Below are positions 44,728 through 52,638 of a stretch of 64,000 nucleotides of DNA, in pieces; position 1 is the first letter of the stretch; each line of letters starts with the position of its first letter. Made by a program: the position numbers and the translations under genes. The notes below the pieces were generated by a model, which was not told where the DNA came from, searched no databases, and saw only the letters and a program-made list of their open reading frames with translations. This stretch comes from Prostheceraeus crozeri (Eukaryota; Platyhelminthes; Polycladida; Euryleptidae): assembly GCA_907163375.1 (NCBI GenBank), contig CAJQUW010010388.1, forward strand, positions 98,403 through 162,402, in the 5' to 3' direction.

Positions 44728-45078
44728 ATGGCGAAACGTACGAAACGTAAAAGTCAAAAGTTTTCTTCAGCCATTCAAGCTCTCCGACGAATGAAAGCAA
44801 ATCAGCGATACAATGCTATACGACATGCTAACGATAAATTCATTTGTGAAATTATTTCTCATGTGAGGAAGTTGAGGACGAAGAAATTAGCGCCAAAACA
44901 ACGAAAGTTACTTAAGCGATATGCTACGAAATTGCGTTTCATCTCCAATCCTAAAGTCGCCCTTCAAAGAAAGAGGAAAACTCTAACACAAAAGGGCGGT
45001 TTCCTTTCAGCAATACTTCCAATGATAGCTCCTGCCGTGGGCAACCTATTGGGAAATATCTTTGGCTCTAAGCGTTAA
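44728..45078 (+). CDS. pX-like basic core/membrane-active protein (116 aa)
   Basis: ATG 44728. Strongly basic throughout (MAKRTKRKSQK, KLRTKKLAPKQRKLLKR) and ending in a glycine-rich hydrophobic patch, KGGFLSAILPMIAPAVGNLL. Basic body plus GGFL-hydrophobic tail is the hallmark of pX-like minor virion proteins of adintoviruses and adenovirus relatives (family knowledge). Likely a DNA-condensing or membrane-active virion component. Immediately upstream of the packaging ATPase, as expected for a late gene. Confidence 0.65.
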   Translation: MAKRTKRKSQKFSSAIQALRRMKANQRYNAIRHANDKFICEIISHVRKLRTKKLAPKQRKLLKRYATKLRFISNPKVALQRKRKTLTQKGGFLSAILPMIAPAVGNLLGNIFGSKR

Positions 45079-45109
45079 TTATGCAAATGTTGAGTCTCAA
45101 AGTAATAAA

Positions 45110-45727
45110 ATGGATTTCAGACTTCAATGTGATAAAGTTCTGACTGTATCAGGTCCATCTCATGCAGGTAAAACTGTTTTCACGCTGAATTTATTGGATA
45201 AAAGAAGGGAGTTGTTTAAGGAACCTATCAATCGAGTGATTTGGTGTTATGGTATTTATCAACCGTCGCTGTTTCAGGAATTGCAAAGTCGCAACTTTAT
45301 TCGACATGAAGGAATTATTCCAGTGGATAAACTTCAGTCTAATGATGTTGTTGTATTGGATGATTTATTAAAAGAAAGTAAGAATTCAAAAGATGTTACA
45401 GATATGTTCACTCGCGCAGCACACCATAAAAGGTGTTTTATCATCTATATTACACAAAATTTGTTTCCTGATGGAAAAGAAGCTCGTACACGAAACCTGA
45501 ATACACACTATTATGCTATTTTCAAGAATCCGCGAGATAAAAGTCAATTTGAAATTTTAGCGCGACAAGTTGCACCCAGAGGATCAAAAGCCTTAATTGA
45601 AATTTTTCAAGCAGCTACTGAAAAACCATACGGTTACTTATTCATTGACTTTACGCAAGAGTGTCCGGAAGAATTTAGATTTCGAAGTGATATTTTGAAA
45701 ACTCCCATGATTATCTACAAACTATGA
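45110..45727 (+). CDS. Packaging ATPase (A32/FtsK-HerA type, 205 aa)
   Basis: ATG 45110 is preferred to upstream non-ATG extensions. Walker A GPSHAGKT at residues 15-22, preceded by a beta strand; Walker B VVVLDD at 80-85; a sensor-like strand FIIYITQNLF at about 113 with a conserved glutamine. Size and motif spacing match the genome-packaging ATPases of Polintons and adenovirus IVa2/poxvirus A32 relatives. It would pump DNA into the capsid. Overlaps the next gene by ATGA, so the two are tightly coupled. Confidence 0.88.
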   Translation: MDFRLQCDKVLTVSGPSHAGKTVFTLNLLDKRRELFKEPINRVIWCYGIYQPSLFQELQSRNFIRHEGIIPVDKLQSNDVVVLDDLLKESKNSKDVTDMFTRAAHHKRCFIIYITQNLFPDGKEARTRNLNTHYYAIFKNPRDKSQFEILARQVAPRGSKALIEIFQAATEKPYGYLFIDFTQECPEEFRFRSDILKTPMIIYKL

Positions 45728-46416
45728 GTTCTTATTCTCGCATGATTGTTATTCCTCAGGATGAATATGTACAATTGACTGCCATGCAGCAAGTAAAGCA
45801 ACCTCTTGCAAATCAAATGTATAGGAAAGAAATAGATTATCAGCAAAATGTTCACATCAAAGATCCACATCGTGCTGTATTATTACAATCGGAAACTGTT
45901 GAGCAATTGAAAAACTTGAAGAATAAGATGCGTGACTCTGTATCGACTGCTACACCTTTAGCATCTCGCGCACATGCCATATCTCTTTTCAACAGTATTG
46001 AGCCCCATCTCAATGTAAATGATAGAGGAGAAATCATTACAGATGAAAATAAAGTGATTGATGCTTCACGTTATGAAGACTTGATTCAGTATGCGACACG
46101 TAGAAAGCGCCGTCAGGGCTATGTTCCACCTGGTTGGTCATACTTTCTTAAACTATTGAAAAAGCATAATGTGCCAAAATTTGCTTTAAATAATGAGACA
46201 TTGAAAGAACTTGATTCAACAGTGGCTACTACTCCAATGCTTCAGGCGATGAAAATGCCAACAAATTGGTTTAAGACGTCACCTGCTACATCCCCTCCCA
46301 CACTCACTAAGCAAACAAGGGGAAGAACTCGACGTAGATCTGTATCGCCACTAAAACTGGTAAAAGGAAAACGTAAAACAGCTCCTCCTAGGAAATACAT
46401 GTTCTCAGACTATTAA
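45724..46416 (+). CDS. Polinton conserved late protein (230 aa)
   Basis: ATG overlaps the ATPase stop (ATGA). Contains MIVIPQDEYVQL at the start, a helical middle (TVEQLKNLKNKM), a central domain HLNVNDRGEIITDENKVIDA-SRYEDLIQYATRRKRR, then PPGWSYFLKLLKKHNVP and a very basic tail (RGRTRRRS, KGKRKTAPPRK). Proteins with GEI...DLI.Y...RR...PPGW..F recur next to integrase or ATPase genes in metazoan Polintons (from memory). Function unknown; the basic tail suggests nucleic-acid contact. Confidence 0.65.
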   Translation: MSSYSRMIVIPQDEYVQLTAMQQVKQPLANQMYRKEIDYQQNVHIKDPHRAVLLQSETVEQLKNLKNKMRDSVSTATPLASRAHAISLFNSIEPHLNVNDRGEIITDENKVIDASRYEDLIQYATRRKRRQGYVPPGWSYFLKLLKKHNVPKFALNNETLKELDSTVATTPMLQAMKMPTNWFKTSPATSPPTLTKQTRGRTRRRSVSPLKLVKGKRKTAPPRKYMFSDY

Positions 46417-46417
46417 T

Positions 46418-46633
46418 ATGAAGCAGATGTGTTGCTTGTCATGTAATGAGCCGCCAGAGGTGAATGTCGTTGTCACTTGCACTTGCTGCGCCAGCTCTCA
46501 TAATGAAACCCCTAAGCAATGTGAACACGATCGCAAAACCGCTAAAGCTAAATGCTGCAGTTGTTGTAAATGTAGAAAGGCAAGAAAGAAAAAAGATGAG
46601 AAGGAGGAAAAAGAGTCAGCCGTCATCGACTGA
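46418..46633 (+). CDS. Cysteine-rich small protein overlapping integrase (71 aa)
   Basis: ATG 46418, two bases after the preceding stop. Over a dozen cysteines in the first 52 residues (MCCLSCNE, VTCTCCASS, KCCSCCKCRK), then a charged KKKDEKEEKE tail. It could be a metallothionein-like or zinc-binding factor. It overlaps the 5' part of the integrase frame in another frame; either the integrase starts at the internal ATG 46596, leaving a 38-nt overlap, or the two are dual-coding. Cys density this high in an ORF with a well-placed ATG is unlikely by chance, but no family is recognised. Confidence 0.45.
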   Translation: MKQMCCLSCNEPPEVNVVVTCTCCASSHNETPKQCEHDRKTAKAKCCSCCKCRKARKKKDEKEEKESAVID

Positions 46634-47684
46634 ACGTTTGAAGTCAATCTATTATGATGTAAAACATCCGGCAGGATTTGCATCTATCAAGAAATTATCA
46701 AAAGCGAGTGGTCTTCCACAATCACAAGTGAAACGATGGTTAAAGGGTCAGGCTACCTATACACTCCACAAACAAGCGAAAAAGAAGTACCGCACCCGCC
46801 ATTATATTGTTCATGACATCGATGAACAGTGGCAAGCAGATTTGTGCGATGTTGCCTCCATTTCAAAACATAACTCGGGCAATAATTTTATTTTAACCGT
46901 CATTGATATTTTCTCGCGTTATGCGTGGGCTCAACCTTTAAAAACTAAAGAAGGGAAAGGAGTAGCAAAAGCATTCCAAACAATTTTTCGAGAAGGTCGC
47001 ATTCCAAAAAGAATTCAGAGTGATCAAGGAAAAGAGTTTGAAAATCAGCATGTGACAAGATTATTTGAGAGGCATGACATTGAGTTGTTTAGTGTAAAGA
47101 GCGCTTATAAAGCTGCACTCGTTGAACGTTTTAATCGCACATTAAAAAATCGTTTGTGGCGACATTTTACTGCCAACTTGACACAAAATTGGACAAAGGT
47201 TCTACAAGATACACTCCATGCCTACAATCACTCTATCCATCGTTCTATTGGACTCAGACCAGTAGATGTAAATGCTGACAATGTAGATAAAGTGCGCGAA
47301 TCATTCCAACGTAAACGCACTCATGTGAAAAGTGATGTGAAAATTGGCGATAAAGTTCGTATCTCAAAAGTGAAAAGTGTTTTTGCTAAAGGGTACCTCC
47401 CGAATTGGACAGAGGAGGTATTTACAGTATCAAGGATTAATCAAAAAGACTCTCCGACCACCTACAAGTTGAAAGATTACGATAATGAAGAAATTGAGGG
47501 TAGCTTTTACCGCGATGAGATTGAGGTAGTCACTGAAAGTGAAACATATTTGGTAGAGAAAATCATTCGATGTAAAAAACGGCAAGGTGAAGAATGGTGT
47601 CTTGTTAAATGGACTGGTTATCCTTCAAGTATGAACTCTTGGATGCGTCGTGCCGACATCTTTCATCTAAGTGATCGACAGTGA
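46596..47684 (+). CDS. int: Polinton integrase, DDE core plus chromodomain
   Basis: Retroviral-type integrase. The frame is open from an ATG at 46464, but conservation-like text begins at ATG 46596 (MRRRKKSQ), which I choose. Core motifs: WQADLCDV (first Asp), QSDQGKEFEN (second Asp), ALVERFNRTL (Glu), with about 60 and 33 residues between them. An upstream helical region (SIKKLSKASGLPQSQVKRWL) replaces a classic HHCC finger. The C-terminal chromodomain reads YLVEKIIRCKKRQGEEW, then CLVKWTGYPSSMNSW, and would bind methylated histone tails and guide insertion. Motifs look intact. Role: insertion of the element into host DNA. Confidence 0.93.
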   Translation: MRRRKKSQPSSTERLKSIYYDVKHPAGFASIKKLSKASGLPQSQVKRWLKGQATYTLHKQAKKKYRTRHYIVHDIDEQWQADLCDVASISKHNSGNNFILTVIDIFSRYAWAQPLKTKEGKGVAKAFQTIFREGRIPKRIQSDQGKEFENQHVTRLFERHDIELFSVKSAYKAALVERFNRTLKNRLWRHFTANLTQNWTKVLQDTLHAYNHSIHRSIGLRPVDVNADNVDKVRESFQRKRTHVKSDVKIGDKVRISKVKSVFAKGYLPNWTEEVFTVSRINQKDSPTTYKLKDYDNEEIEGSFYRDEIEVVTESETYLVEKIIRCKKRQGEEWCLVKWTGYPSSMNSWMRRADIFHLSDRQ

Positions 47685-47725
47685 TTCATGCAAAGTTGTA
47701 ACTAACAATGTTTAGGGTTTGAGCT

Positions 47726-48181
47726 ATGAATCCAACTGCCTCATTTTATTCACGACCCTCCTACGTAAGTGGTGGAGGACAAATTTACATCGGTGCTCGC
47801 CGCCAACGTGGAGGTAGCATACTTGGTGCACTGAAATCTGTTGTAGCACCTCTCATATCCAATGTCGGTAGATCTTTAAAACGAAATGTTTTAAGTAATG
47901 CCGTTGGCTTTGCTGGTGATGTTGCTAGTGATCTTTCCAGAGGTAGAAGTTTTAAGAGCAGTTTGTTGAATCGTGGGAAGGAACGCGGTTTAAAAACATT
48001 GAAGCAGACCATTGCTGGTGTTACTCAAGGAAAGAAATCACCTAAACGAATGAGAAAAGGAAGGAGGAAACATCGCGGAGCTGGTAAGGTGCGATCTTCA
48101 GTCAAAAGGCATTCACGCAAACGTCGCAGAGGCTCTAATCATTCATCAGGCGCTAAACGACGACGCTGCTATAACTTCTAA
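47726..48181 (+). CDS. pVI-like minor capsid/membrane-lytic protein (151 aa)
   Basis: ATG 47726. Starts with an aromatic, glycine-rich segment (FYSRPSYVSGGG), then RRQRGGSILGALKSVVAPL, an amphipathic helix region (SNVGRSLKRNVLSNAVGFAG), and a highly basic tail (RKGRRKHRGAGK). GG followed by a hydrophobic amphipathic helix is the pattern of adenovirus protein VI and its adintovirus counterparts, which are cut by the viral protease and disrupt membranes. It lies three bases upstream of the capsid gene, with the protease next. Identity inferred from pattern and order. Confidence 0.65.
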   Translation: MNPTASFYSRPSYVSGGGQIYIGARRQRGGSILGALKSVVAPLISNVGRSLKRNVLSNAVGFAGDVASDLSRGRSFKSSLLNRGKERGLKTLKQTIAGVTQGKKSPKRMRKGRRKHRGAGKVRSSVKRHSRKRRRGSNHSSGAKRRRCYNF

Positions 48182-48183
48182 TC

Positions 48184-49461
48184 ATGGAGTGTAAAACTTC
48201 CGGTTTTTGTTTGTTCGATCAACAAGCCATACAGACAGATATTCTTAGTTCAAGTATTGTAGATTATCATCCTCGAACAGCTGAGAATGCTGGCCCCATT
48301 GAATTTGTTATTCCTGGTGGTAGTGATGACTACATAGATTTGAGTTATGCGATGCTTGATTTGAGGTTTAGAATTCAGCAAGCAGATGGAACTGCTATTG
48401 ACGATGCACATAAAGTTGGACTGAACAATTTACCATTGACTACATTACTTCGCGATGTTTCTCTAACGATTGGAGAGCAGCAGGTGGAAGGTGGTCAAAG
48501 CGATTATCCCTATAAATCATATTTCAATCATGTATCACAGTTTCATCCAGCAGCACAAAAAAGTCATATGGAAGCCATGGGATGGTACAGAGATGAAGCA
48601 GGAAAATTTGATGTTGAAACAAACAGTGGCTTTGTAAAGCGATCTGCTATGATTAAAGATAGTAGAGTATGTCAGCTATATGGTCCGCTGAATTTAGACT
48701 TCTTTAGACAGTCAAAGTTTTTACTCTGTAATACCAGCATGCGACTCAAGCTGACATTGAATAAGCCTGAATTTGCGCTGAATGCATTTGCTAAAGTTGA
48801 CAATTTTAGAATTCATGTGGAAGATATTGCACTTTACATTCGTCGAGTAGTACCGAATCCAAGTGTCATTAGAGGGCATGCTGAAGGTCTTAACCGCCAA
48901 AATGCCATTTACCCCGTTCAGCATACAAAGCTTCTCACCTTTACAATTCCGAAAGATCAAAAGAGTTTCATGAAAGATGGCCTCTTTCCATCGGAAGCAC
49001 CGAAGCTCCTCATGGTGGCAATGGTTGAAAATGATGCATTTAATGGTAATATAAAGAAGAATCCTTTCAATTTTAAACACAATCAGTTAAGTGAAATTGC
49101 TTTACGTGTTAATGGTGTGAGTCATCCTGGTCCACCCTACAAACCAGATTTTGCTTCGGATCAATTTATGCGCAGTTATGTTGATTTTATGGATGTCTTT
49201 GGCTTTTACAATACGGATGATACCAACGGACTGACTATGAAAGAATTTAAGAGTGGATATACTATTTATGCATTTGATTTGACTGCTGACAGCGATATTA
49301 GTGCACCCTATCGTCAAGCGAACGTGCCTCATAATATTCGTTTGGATTTGACGTTCAAAAGAACACTACCTGAGACGATCAATGTATTAATTTATGCAGT
49401 CTTCGATTCAAATATTGAAATTACAAAGTATCGTGACGTGATTCTTCAGTATAATCGTTAA
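48184..49461 (+). CDS. Major capsid protein (double jelly-roll, 425 aa)
   Basis: ATG 48184. Matches from memory the widespread Polinton capsid family often labelled F54H12.2-like: opening C..SGFCLFDQQAIQTDILSS, then DYIDLSYAMLDLRFRIQ, SLTIGEQQVEGG with YPYKSYF, LYGPLNLDFFRQSKFLL, MVENDAFNGN with PFNFKH, GYTIYAFDLTADS, and LPETINVLIYAVFDSNIEI. The length suits a compact double jelly-roll. The frame is intact. Stop overlaps the protease start (TAATG). Role: forms the hexon lattice of the virion. Confidence 0.85.
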   Translation: MECKTSGFCLFDQQAIQTDILSSSIVDYHPRTAENAGPIEFVIPGGSDDYIDLSYAMLDLRFRIQQADGTAIDDAHKVGLNNLPLTTLLRDVSLTIGEQQVEGGQSDYPYKSYFNHVSQFHPAAQKSHMEAMGWYRDEAGKFDVETNSGFVKRSAMIKDSRVCQLYGPLNLDFFRQSKFLLCNTSMRLKLTLNKPEFALNAFAKVDNFRIHVEDIALYIRRVVPNPSVIRGHAEGLNRQNAIYPVQHTKLLTFTIPKDQKSFMKDGLFPSEAPKLLMVAMVENDAFNGNIKKNPFNFKHNQLSEIALRVNGVSHPGPPYKPDFASDQFMRSYVDFMDVFGFYNTDDTNGLTMKEFKSGYTIYAFDLTADSDISAPYRQANVPHNIRLDLTFKRTLPETINVLIYAVFDSNIEITKYRDVILQYNR

Positions 49462-49922
49462 TGAGTTGGTTGACTGCTGACGATATTAAGACTAAAGTGC
49501 AGCGTAATGCAGACGAAGCGACGTTGAAAGCTTTCGATAATGTCTATTCACTCGATACCTTACCACCTGCAGTAAATCACTATCCCATCTTTATTGTGCT
49601 AAACACTCATTCACAGAATTTAGGCGGTGAGCATTGGAAAGCGATCTTTATTGGAGAAGACCGACGTGGTGAACTATTTGACTCTCTTGCTCAACCTCCA
49701 AATATACCAACACAGCAGTGGTTGAGAAAACATACGCGTCAATATCAGCGAAATGAACGCATACTACAACATCCACTTTCATCAACGTGTGGTGCTTTTG
49801 TACTGTACTTCATCTTAAAACGTTTACATGTATCTCGATTTGCATCTGTTATTCAAAACTTTTCATGTAATCCATCCTCTAATGAAAAAATGATTTGTAA
49901 GTTCTATCATGATTTGAAATAA
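49461..49922 (+). CDS. Adenovirus-type cysteine protease (153 aa)
   Basis: Ulp1/adenain-fold maturation protease. Catalytic residues by position: His58 in GGEHWKAIF, Asp74 in ELFDSL, Gln103 in ILQHP, Cys110 in SSTCGAFVLYF. All members of the His-Asp/Glu-Gln-Cys set are present and correctly ordered. The length is that of Polinton PRO proteins. Begins inside the capsid stop codon (TAATG), so translation is probably coupled. It would process minor capsid precursors such as the pVI-like protein. An AATAAA follows the stop directly (about 49918). Confidence 0.93.
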   Translation: MSWLTADDIKTKVQRNADEATLKAFDNVYSLDTLPPAVNHYPIFIVLNTHSQNLGGEHWKAIFIGEDRRGELFDSLAQPPNIPTQQWLRKHTRQYQRNERILQHPLSSTCGAFVLYFILKRLHVSRFASVIQNFSCNPSSNEKMICKFYHDLK

Positions 49923-49955
49923 AAACTTCATGTTGGAAAAATTGTTTTTTATTTT
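49918..49955. terminator. Convergent polyadenylation signals
   Basis: AATAAA on the plus strand at 49918-49923 serves the late block. On the minus strand AAAATAAAAAAC across about 49943-49954 serves the TBP-like gene, whose stop overlaps it. Transcripts from both strands end within 40 bp. Confidence 0.6.
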
Positions 49956-50494
49956 ACAATCCGCTGGGTACGTACATACTCAATGAGATAGTCTAGGATC
50001 ATATTTGCTTGTTCATGAGATTTTAGTCCAGTAATGATCACTTTACTATTATGAAAGATTGCCACATGCACAGGCAACCAACAACTAATGAGAGCTGCAG
50101 GAAAAAGTTCGGGTTCATAACACAAACTGTAACTGCTGGTACGAATCTTCAAAAATGATAGACTGTCACTCAATTGAGTAGAGATCACCATATTGTCCAC
50201 AGTCAGATTCGACATCACACACCTCTCCCTCTTCCATATCCGACGTAGTAGTCTCTGTAGCTCTAAGCGCATTGACTGCGCCGATGAATGAGAAAGGGCG
50301 CCGAGAATCTGTACAGTCCCATTTGGGAAGAGTTGAAGATTCCGTGAATTGTTCATCTTCACCACTAACATTTGAGGACGGCCCGGGTAATACTTGCTGT
50401 TTGGAAGCTGTTGGCGTAATGTTGTGAGATCGATTTTGGTGTAGAGTCTGAAGCGACGGAGAATGTTGACGATGGTGTAGCGATGGCGCTTCAT
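49949..50494 (-). CDS. TATA-binding-protein-like protein (181 aa)
   Basis: From ATG 50494 the protein is two TBP-type repeats. Repeat 1: IVNILRRFRLYTKIDLTTL, then SKYYPGRPQMLVVKM and LFPNGTVQILGALSHSSAQ. Repeat 2: CVMSNLTVDNMVIST, then YEPELFPAALISCWLP, VAIFHNSKVIITGLKSHEQ. In cellular TBP the same positions read IVSTVNLGCKLDLKTI, EYNPKRFAAVIMRI, IFSSGKMVCTGAKSEEQ and SSYEPELFPGLI..M.KP (family knowledge). Order, spacing and length of the 180-residue saddle agree. Some DNA-intercalating phenylalanines look changed. The gene has its own TATA box 37-43 nt upstream. It would recognise the element's own TATA promoters or redirect host transcription. Frame intact. Confidence 0.82.
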   Translation of the reverse strand: MKRHRYTIVNILRRFRLYTKIDLTTLRQQLPNSKYYPGRPQMLVVKMNNSRNLQLFPNGTVQILGALSHSSAQSMRLELQRLLRRIWKRERCVMSNLTVDNMVISTQLSDSLSFLKIRTSSYSLCYEPELFPAALISCWLPVHVAIFHNSKVIITGLKSHEQANMILDYLIEYVRTQRIVK

Positions 50495-50816
50495 GATGAA
50501 AGAATGAGTAAATTGAGCGATGTACCTTCCTTTTATACTTTTCCCAACTACCTTGATGAAATGTGAAGTTAGTATGAAGTTGGGAATGATAGAGTTGAAT
50601 TCGCCGATTGTTGACGCGCAGCCAGATGCGATTTCCAATACGTGAATGTCTTTTCATATAGAAGTATTTCAAGTCCTTCATGATATGATGTAGAGATTGA
50701 AAATGACGATAAGATAAAACAAACTCTCTTCTCACATTTCCAGTTGAATCTTTGAAATAGACGTTTCGATCATGATCCGTTTCAATACGTTGTAGGGAAT
50801 CTAATTTCCAACTCAT
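50166..50816 (-). CDS. PC4-like protein 1 with acidic tail (216 aa)
   Basis: ATG 50816. Residues 1-110 have the pattern NVYFKDSTGN..REFVLSYRHFQSLHHIMKDL, then a second similar unit IWLRVNNRRIQLYH...FTFHQGSWEKYKRKVHRSIYSFF. Each unit is several strands followed by one helix, as in the PC4/p15 coactivator and ssDNA-binding fold. This is a fold guess from pattern, not a firm hit. The tail (110-216) is disordered, Ser/Thr-rich and acidic (SDMEEGEVCDVESD). Its last 329 nt overlap the TBP-like gene in another frame, so this stretch is dual-coding if both are expressed. Likely a transcription cofactor or ssDNA-binding protein. Confidence 0.6.
   Translation of the reverse strand: MSWKLDSLQRIETDHDRNVYFKDSTGNVRREFVLSYRHFQSLHHIMKDLKYFYMKRHSRIGNRIWLRVNNRRIQLYHSQLHTNFTFHQGSWEKYKRKVHRSIYSFFHHEAPSLHHRQHSPSLQTLHQNRSHNITPTASKQQVLPGPSSNVSGEDEQFTESSTLPKWDCTDSRRPFSFIGAVNALRATETTTSDMEEGEVCDVESDCGQYGDLYSIE
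50531..50537 (-). promoter_or_regulatory. TATA box of TBP-like gene, inside PC4-like coding sequence
   Basis: Minus-strand TATAAAA (in AAGTATAAAAGG), about 37 nt upstream of the ATG at 50494. It doubles as the codons for Lys-Tyr-Lys in the WEKYKRKVHRS motif of the overlapping gene. The paralogue carries AAGTATAGAAG at the same place. Confidence 0.65.
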
Positions 50817-50838
50817 GGTGCGTGGTAATCATATCTGA

Positions 50839-51195
50839 TTAAGATTTGCATAGTAGGGCGATGAACTCACGACGAATAAATGTCATGATGGAGCGATGTA
50901 TGTATCTTCTATACTTCTCCCAATTGTATTTGCGAAATGAGAAACAGTTTGCGGAATGAGAATGGTAGATTTGAATTTCATTTCTGTAATGTTGAAGCCA
51001 AACTTGATCACCCAAGGAGATGAATCTTAATGTTTCAAAATATTCCAAATCCCTCATGATATCATTGAGGTTGACAAATTGTCGCCATGTTAATGTAATT
51101 CCTCTTGATGTATGACCATGAGAATTTTTGAAATGTACGTTTCCATCACGATCAACTCTGATATATTGTAGAGAGTCCAAAATCCAAGTCTTCAT
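50839..51195 (-). CDS. PC4-like protein 2 (118 aa), paralogue of protein 1
   Basis: ATG 51195 (an upstream TTG extension is not needed). Shares with protein 1 the string W.LDSLQ.I..D.D.NV.FK.S.G, then R.F..L..IM.DL.YF, IWL/VWL....N.IQ.YHS, and WEKY.R.IHRSI..F, covering the whole protein. It lacks the acidic tail. Clearly a tandem duplication. Divergent from the plus-strand gene at 51231, with only 35 bp between starts, so the two share a promoter region. Confidence 0.6.
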   Translation of the reverse strand: MKTWILDSLQYIRVDRDGNVHFKNSHGHTSRGITLTWRQFVNLNDIMRDLEYFETLRFISLGDQVWLQHYRNEIQIYHSHSANCFSFRKYNWEKYRRYIHRSIMTFIRREFIALLCKS

Positions 51196-51230
51196 GATGT
51201 TATGCAAAGTTGCAGATTAGCAATATAAAA

Positions 51231-52629
51231 ATGTCGTTTTATCATATTTTGCTTAGCAATGCGGCTACAAAGAGATTTACTAGCAATCGAGCCGCACTCT
51301 TTTCTACTCCCATTGATCATGCACAACAGCTAAATGGGAATTGGGAAGTGGGTGTCACTCAACTTGTTTATAGCAACTGTGTCTATACTTTTGATCATGA
51401 GGTGATGACTATTAATATGAGGCGTACAGCTGCTTATCAATGTGAAAAGGGGTGCCGAGTATACATTCCACAGTGGCCAAAGAAAGATCTCTTATCATGT
51501 AAAAAGTTTATATATGATTTCTTGAATAAAGCGTGTAAACATATTGTCCAATTTACTCCGCACAATGATGATTATAATTATGTACATCATGTAGTTGAGA
51601 AAGATTGGATTGTTGGTTTAAGTCCAAGTTTAAGAAATGATTTAGGCTACCTCGCTAGCGCCTTAACAAGCTATGATAATTTTAACGTTAATTACCACAT
51701 AAGTGGTCATAAACAGTTAATATATCGAGAGGAAGCTTATTATGTAGATCTTATTCCAAGAAATGAGAAGACGTTGGTGAAGAAGATTGTGATTAAGCCA
51801 AGAAAGACAAACATGACTCCTGAAACATTATTGAAGAAATTTAATTATCTCCTTCGAGTTGATGACAAACAAGTGGCAACATTGACTTATATTAAATCAT
51901 CTAATCATATTGCAATAAGCAAATTAAATGATGATGATCTAGTATTAGTTTGTTCAAAAGATTTTCATCAGTTCTTACGACATCGTTCTGCAGCTGTTCA
52001 TGGAAAATCTGATATGCAACATTTACCATGTGAAAGGTCAAATCAATTTGATACAGAATGGGCCGTATCTTTATACAGAAAGTGTGTAGAGCCTTTTGGT
52101 GGTTTCTTACATGAAACAAGAGTGTTGATGCCTCGCATTATTACTTCGGTTAAATTGGTTGTAGATTATTTAAATGAAGTGATTAATGAGCAACATATTT
52201 CATTTTCTGAAAAAGAAGGTACTTTGTCTCTCACTATAAATGGAAAAGGTATTGAACTAATTATGGATAAAACTCTAATGGACATTTTGGGTTTTGATCA
52301 AAATATCTTTAAAAGTGGTACTGTAACCAAAGCTAGCGCAGACATGTCGCTATCGCGTCGTATTAAACTATTTTCAGATATATTCCAATATTGGTGAAGA
52401 TGTACGTGTGGGAGATGTTGAAGCTCCATTGCTAGCAATGATACCATACCAGCCAAAAAGCTGCAGTATTTTATCTGAGCATACTTTCAAGAAAGTGCAT
52501 TATACAAAGCTGAAATCAAACTACATCCCACAAATTGATATTGCCATTTATGATGATGCTGGTGCGTTGATTCCTTTTCATAAAGATGCTGTGACAAGTA
52601 TTACACTCCATTTCCGAATGAAGAGTTAA
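51231..52629 (+). pseudogene. Polinton virion/attachment-type protein A (broken)
   Basis: Family seen in many Polintons, with N-terminal signature YHILLSNAATKRF...LNGNWEVGVTQLVY and C-terminal signature GDVEAPLLAMIP...DIAIYDDAGALIPF...LHFRMK. Both signatures are present, so the gene is nearly complete, but it looks broken (about one break). The middle (ISFSEKEGTLSLTING, MDILGF) matches the central beta domain of the family. The role is not established; a penton, fibre or other surface role is plausible from its place between capsid genes and PolB. Paralogue of the next gene. Confidence 0.6.
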
Positions 52630-52638
52630 TGCAAAAGT

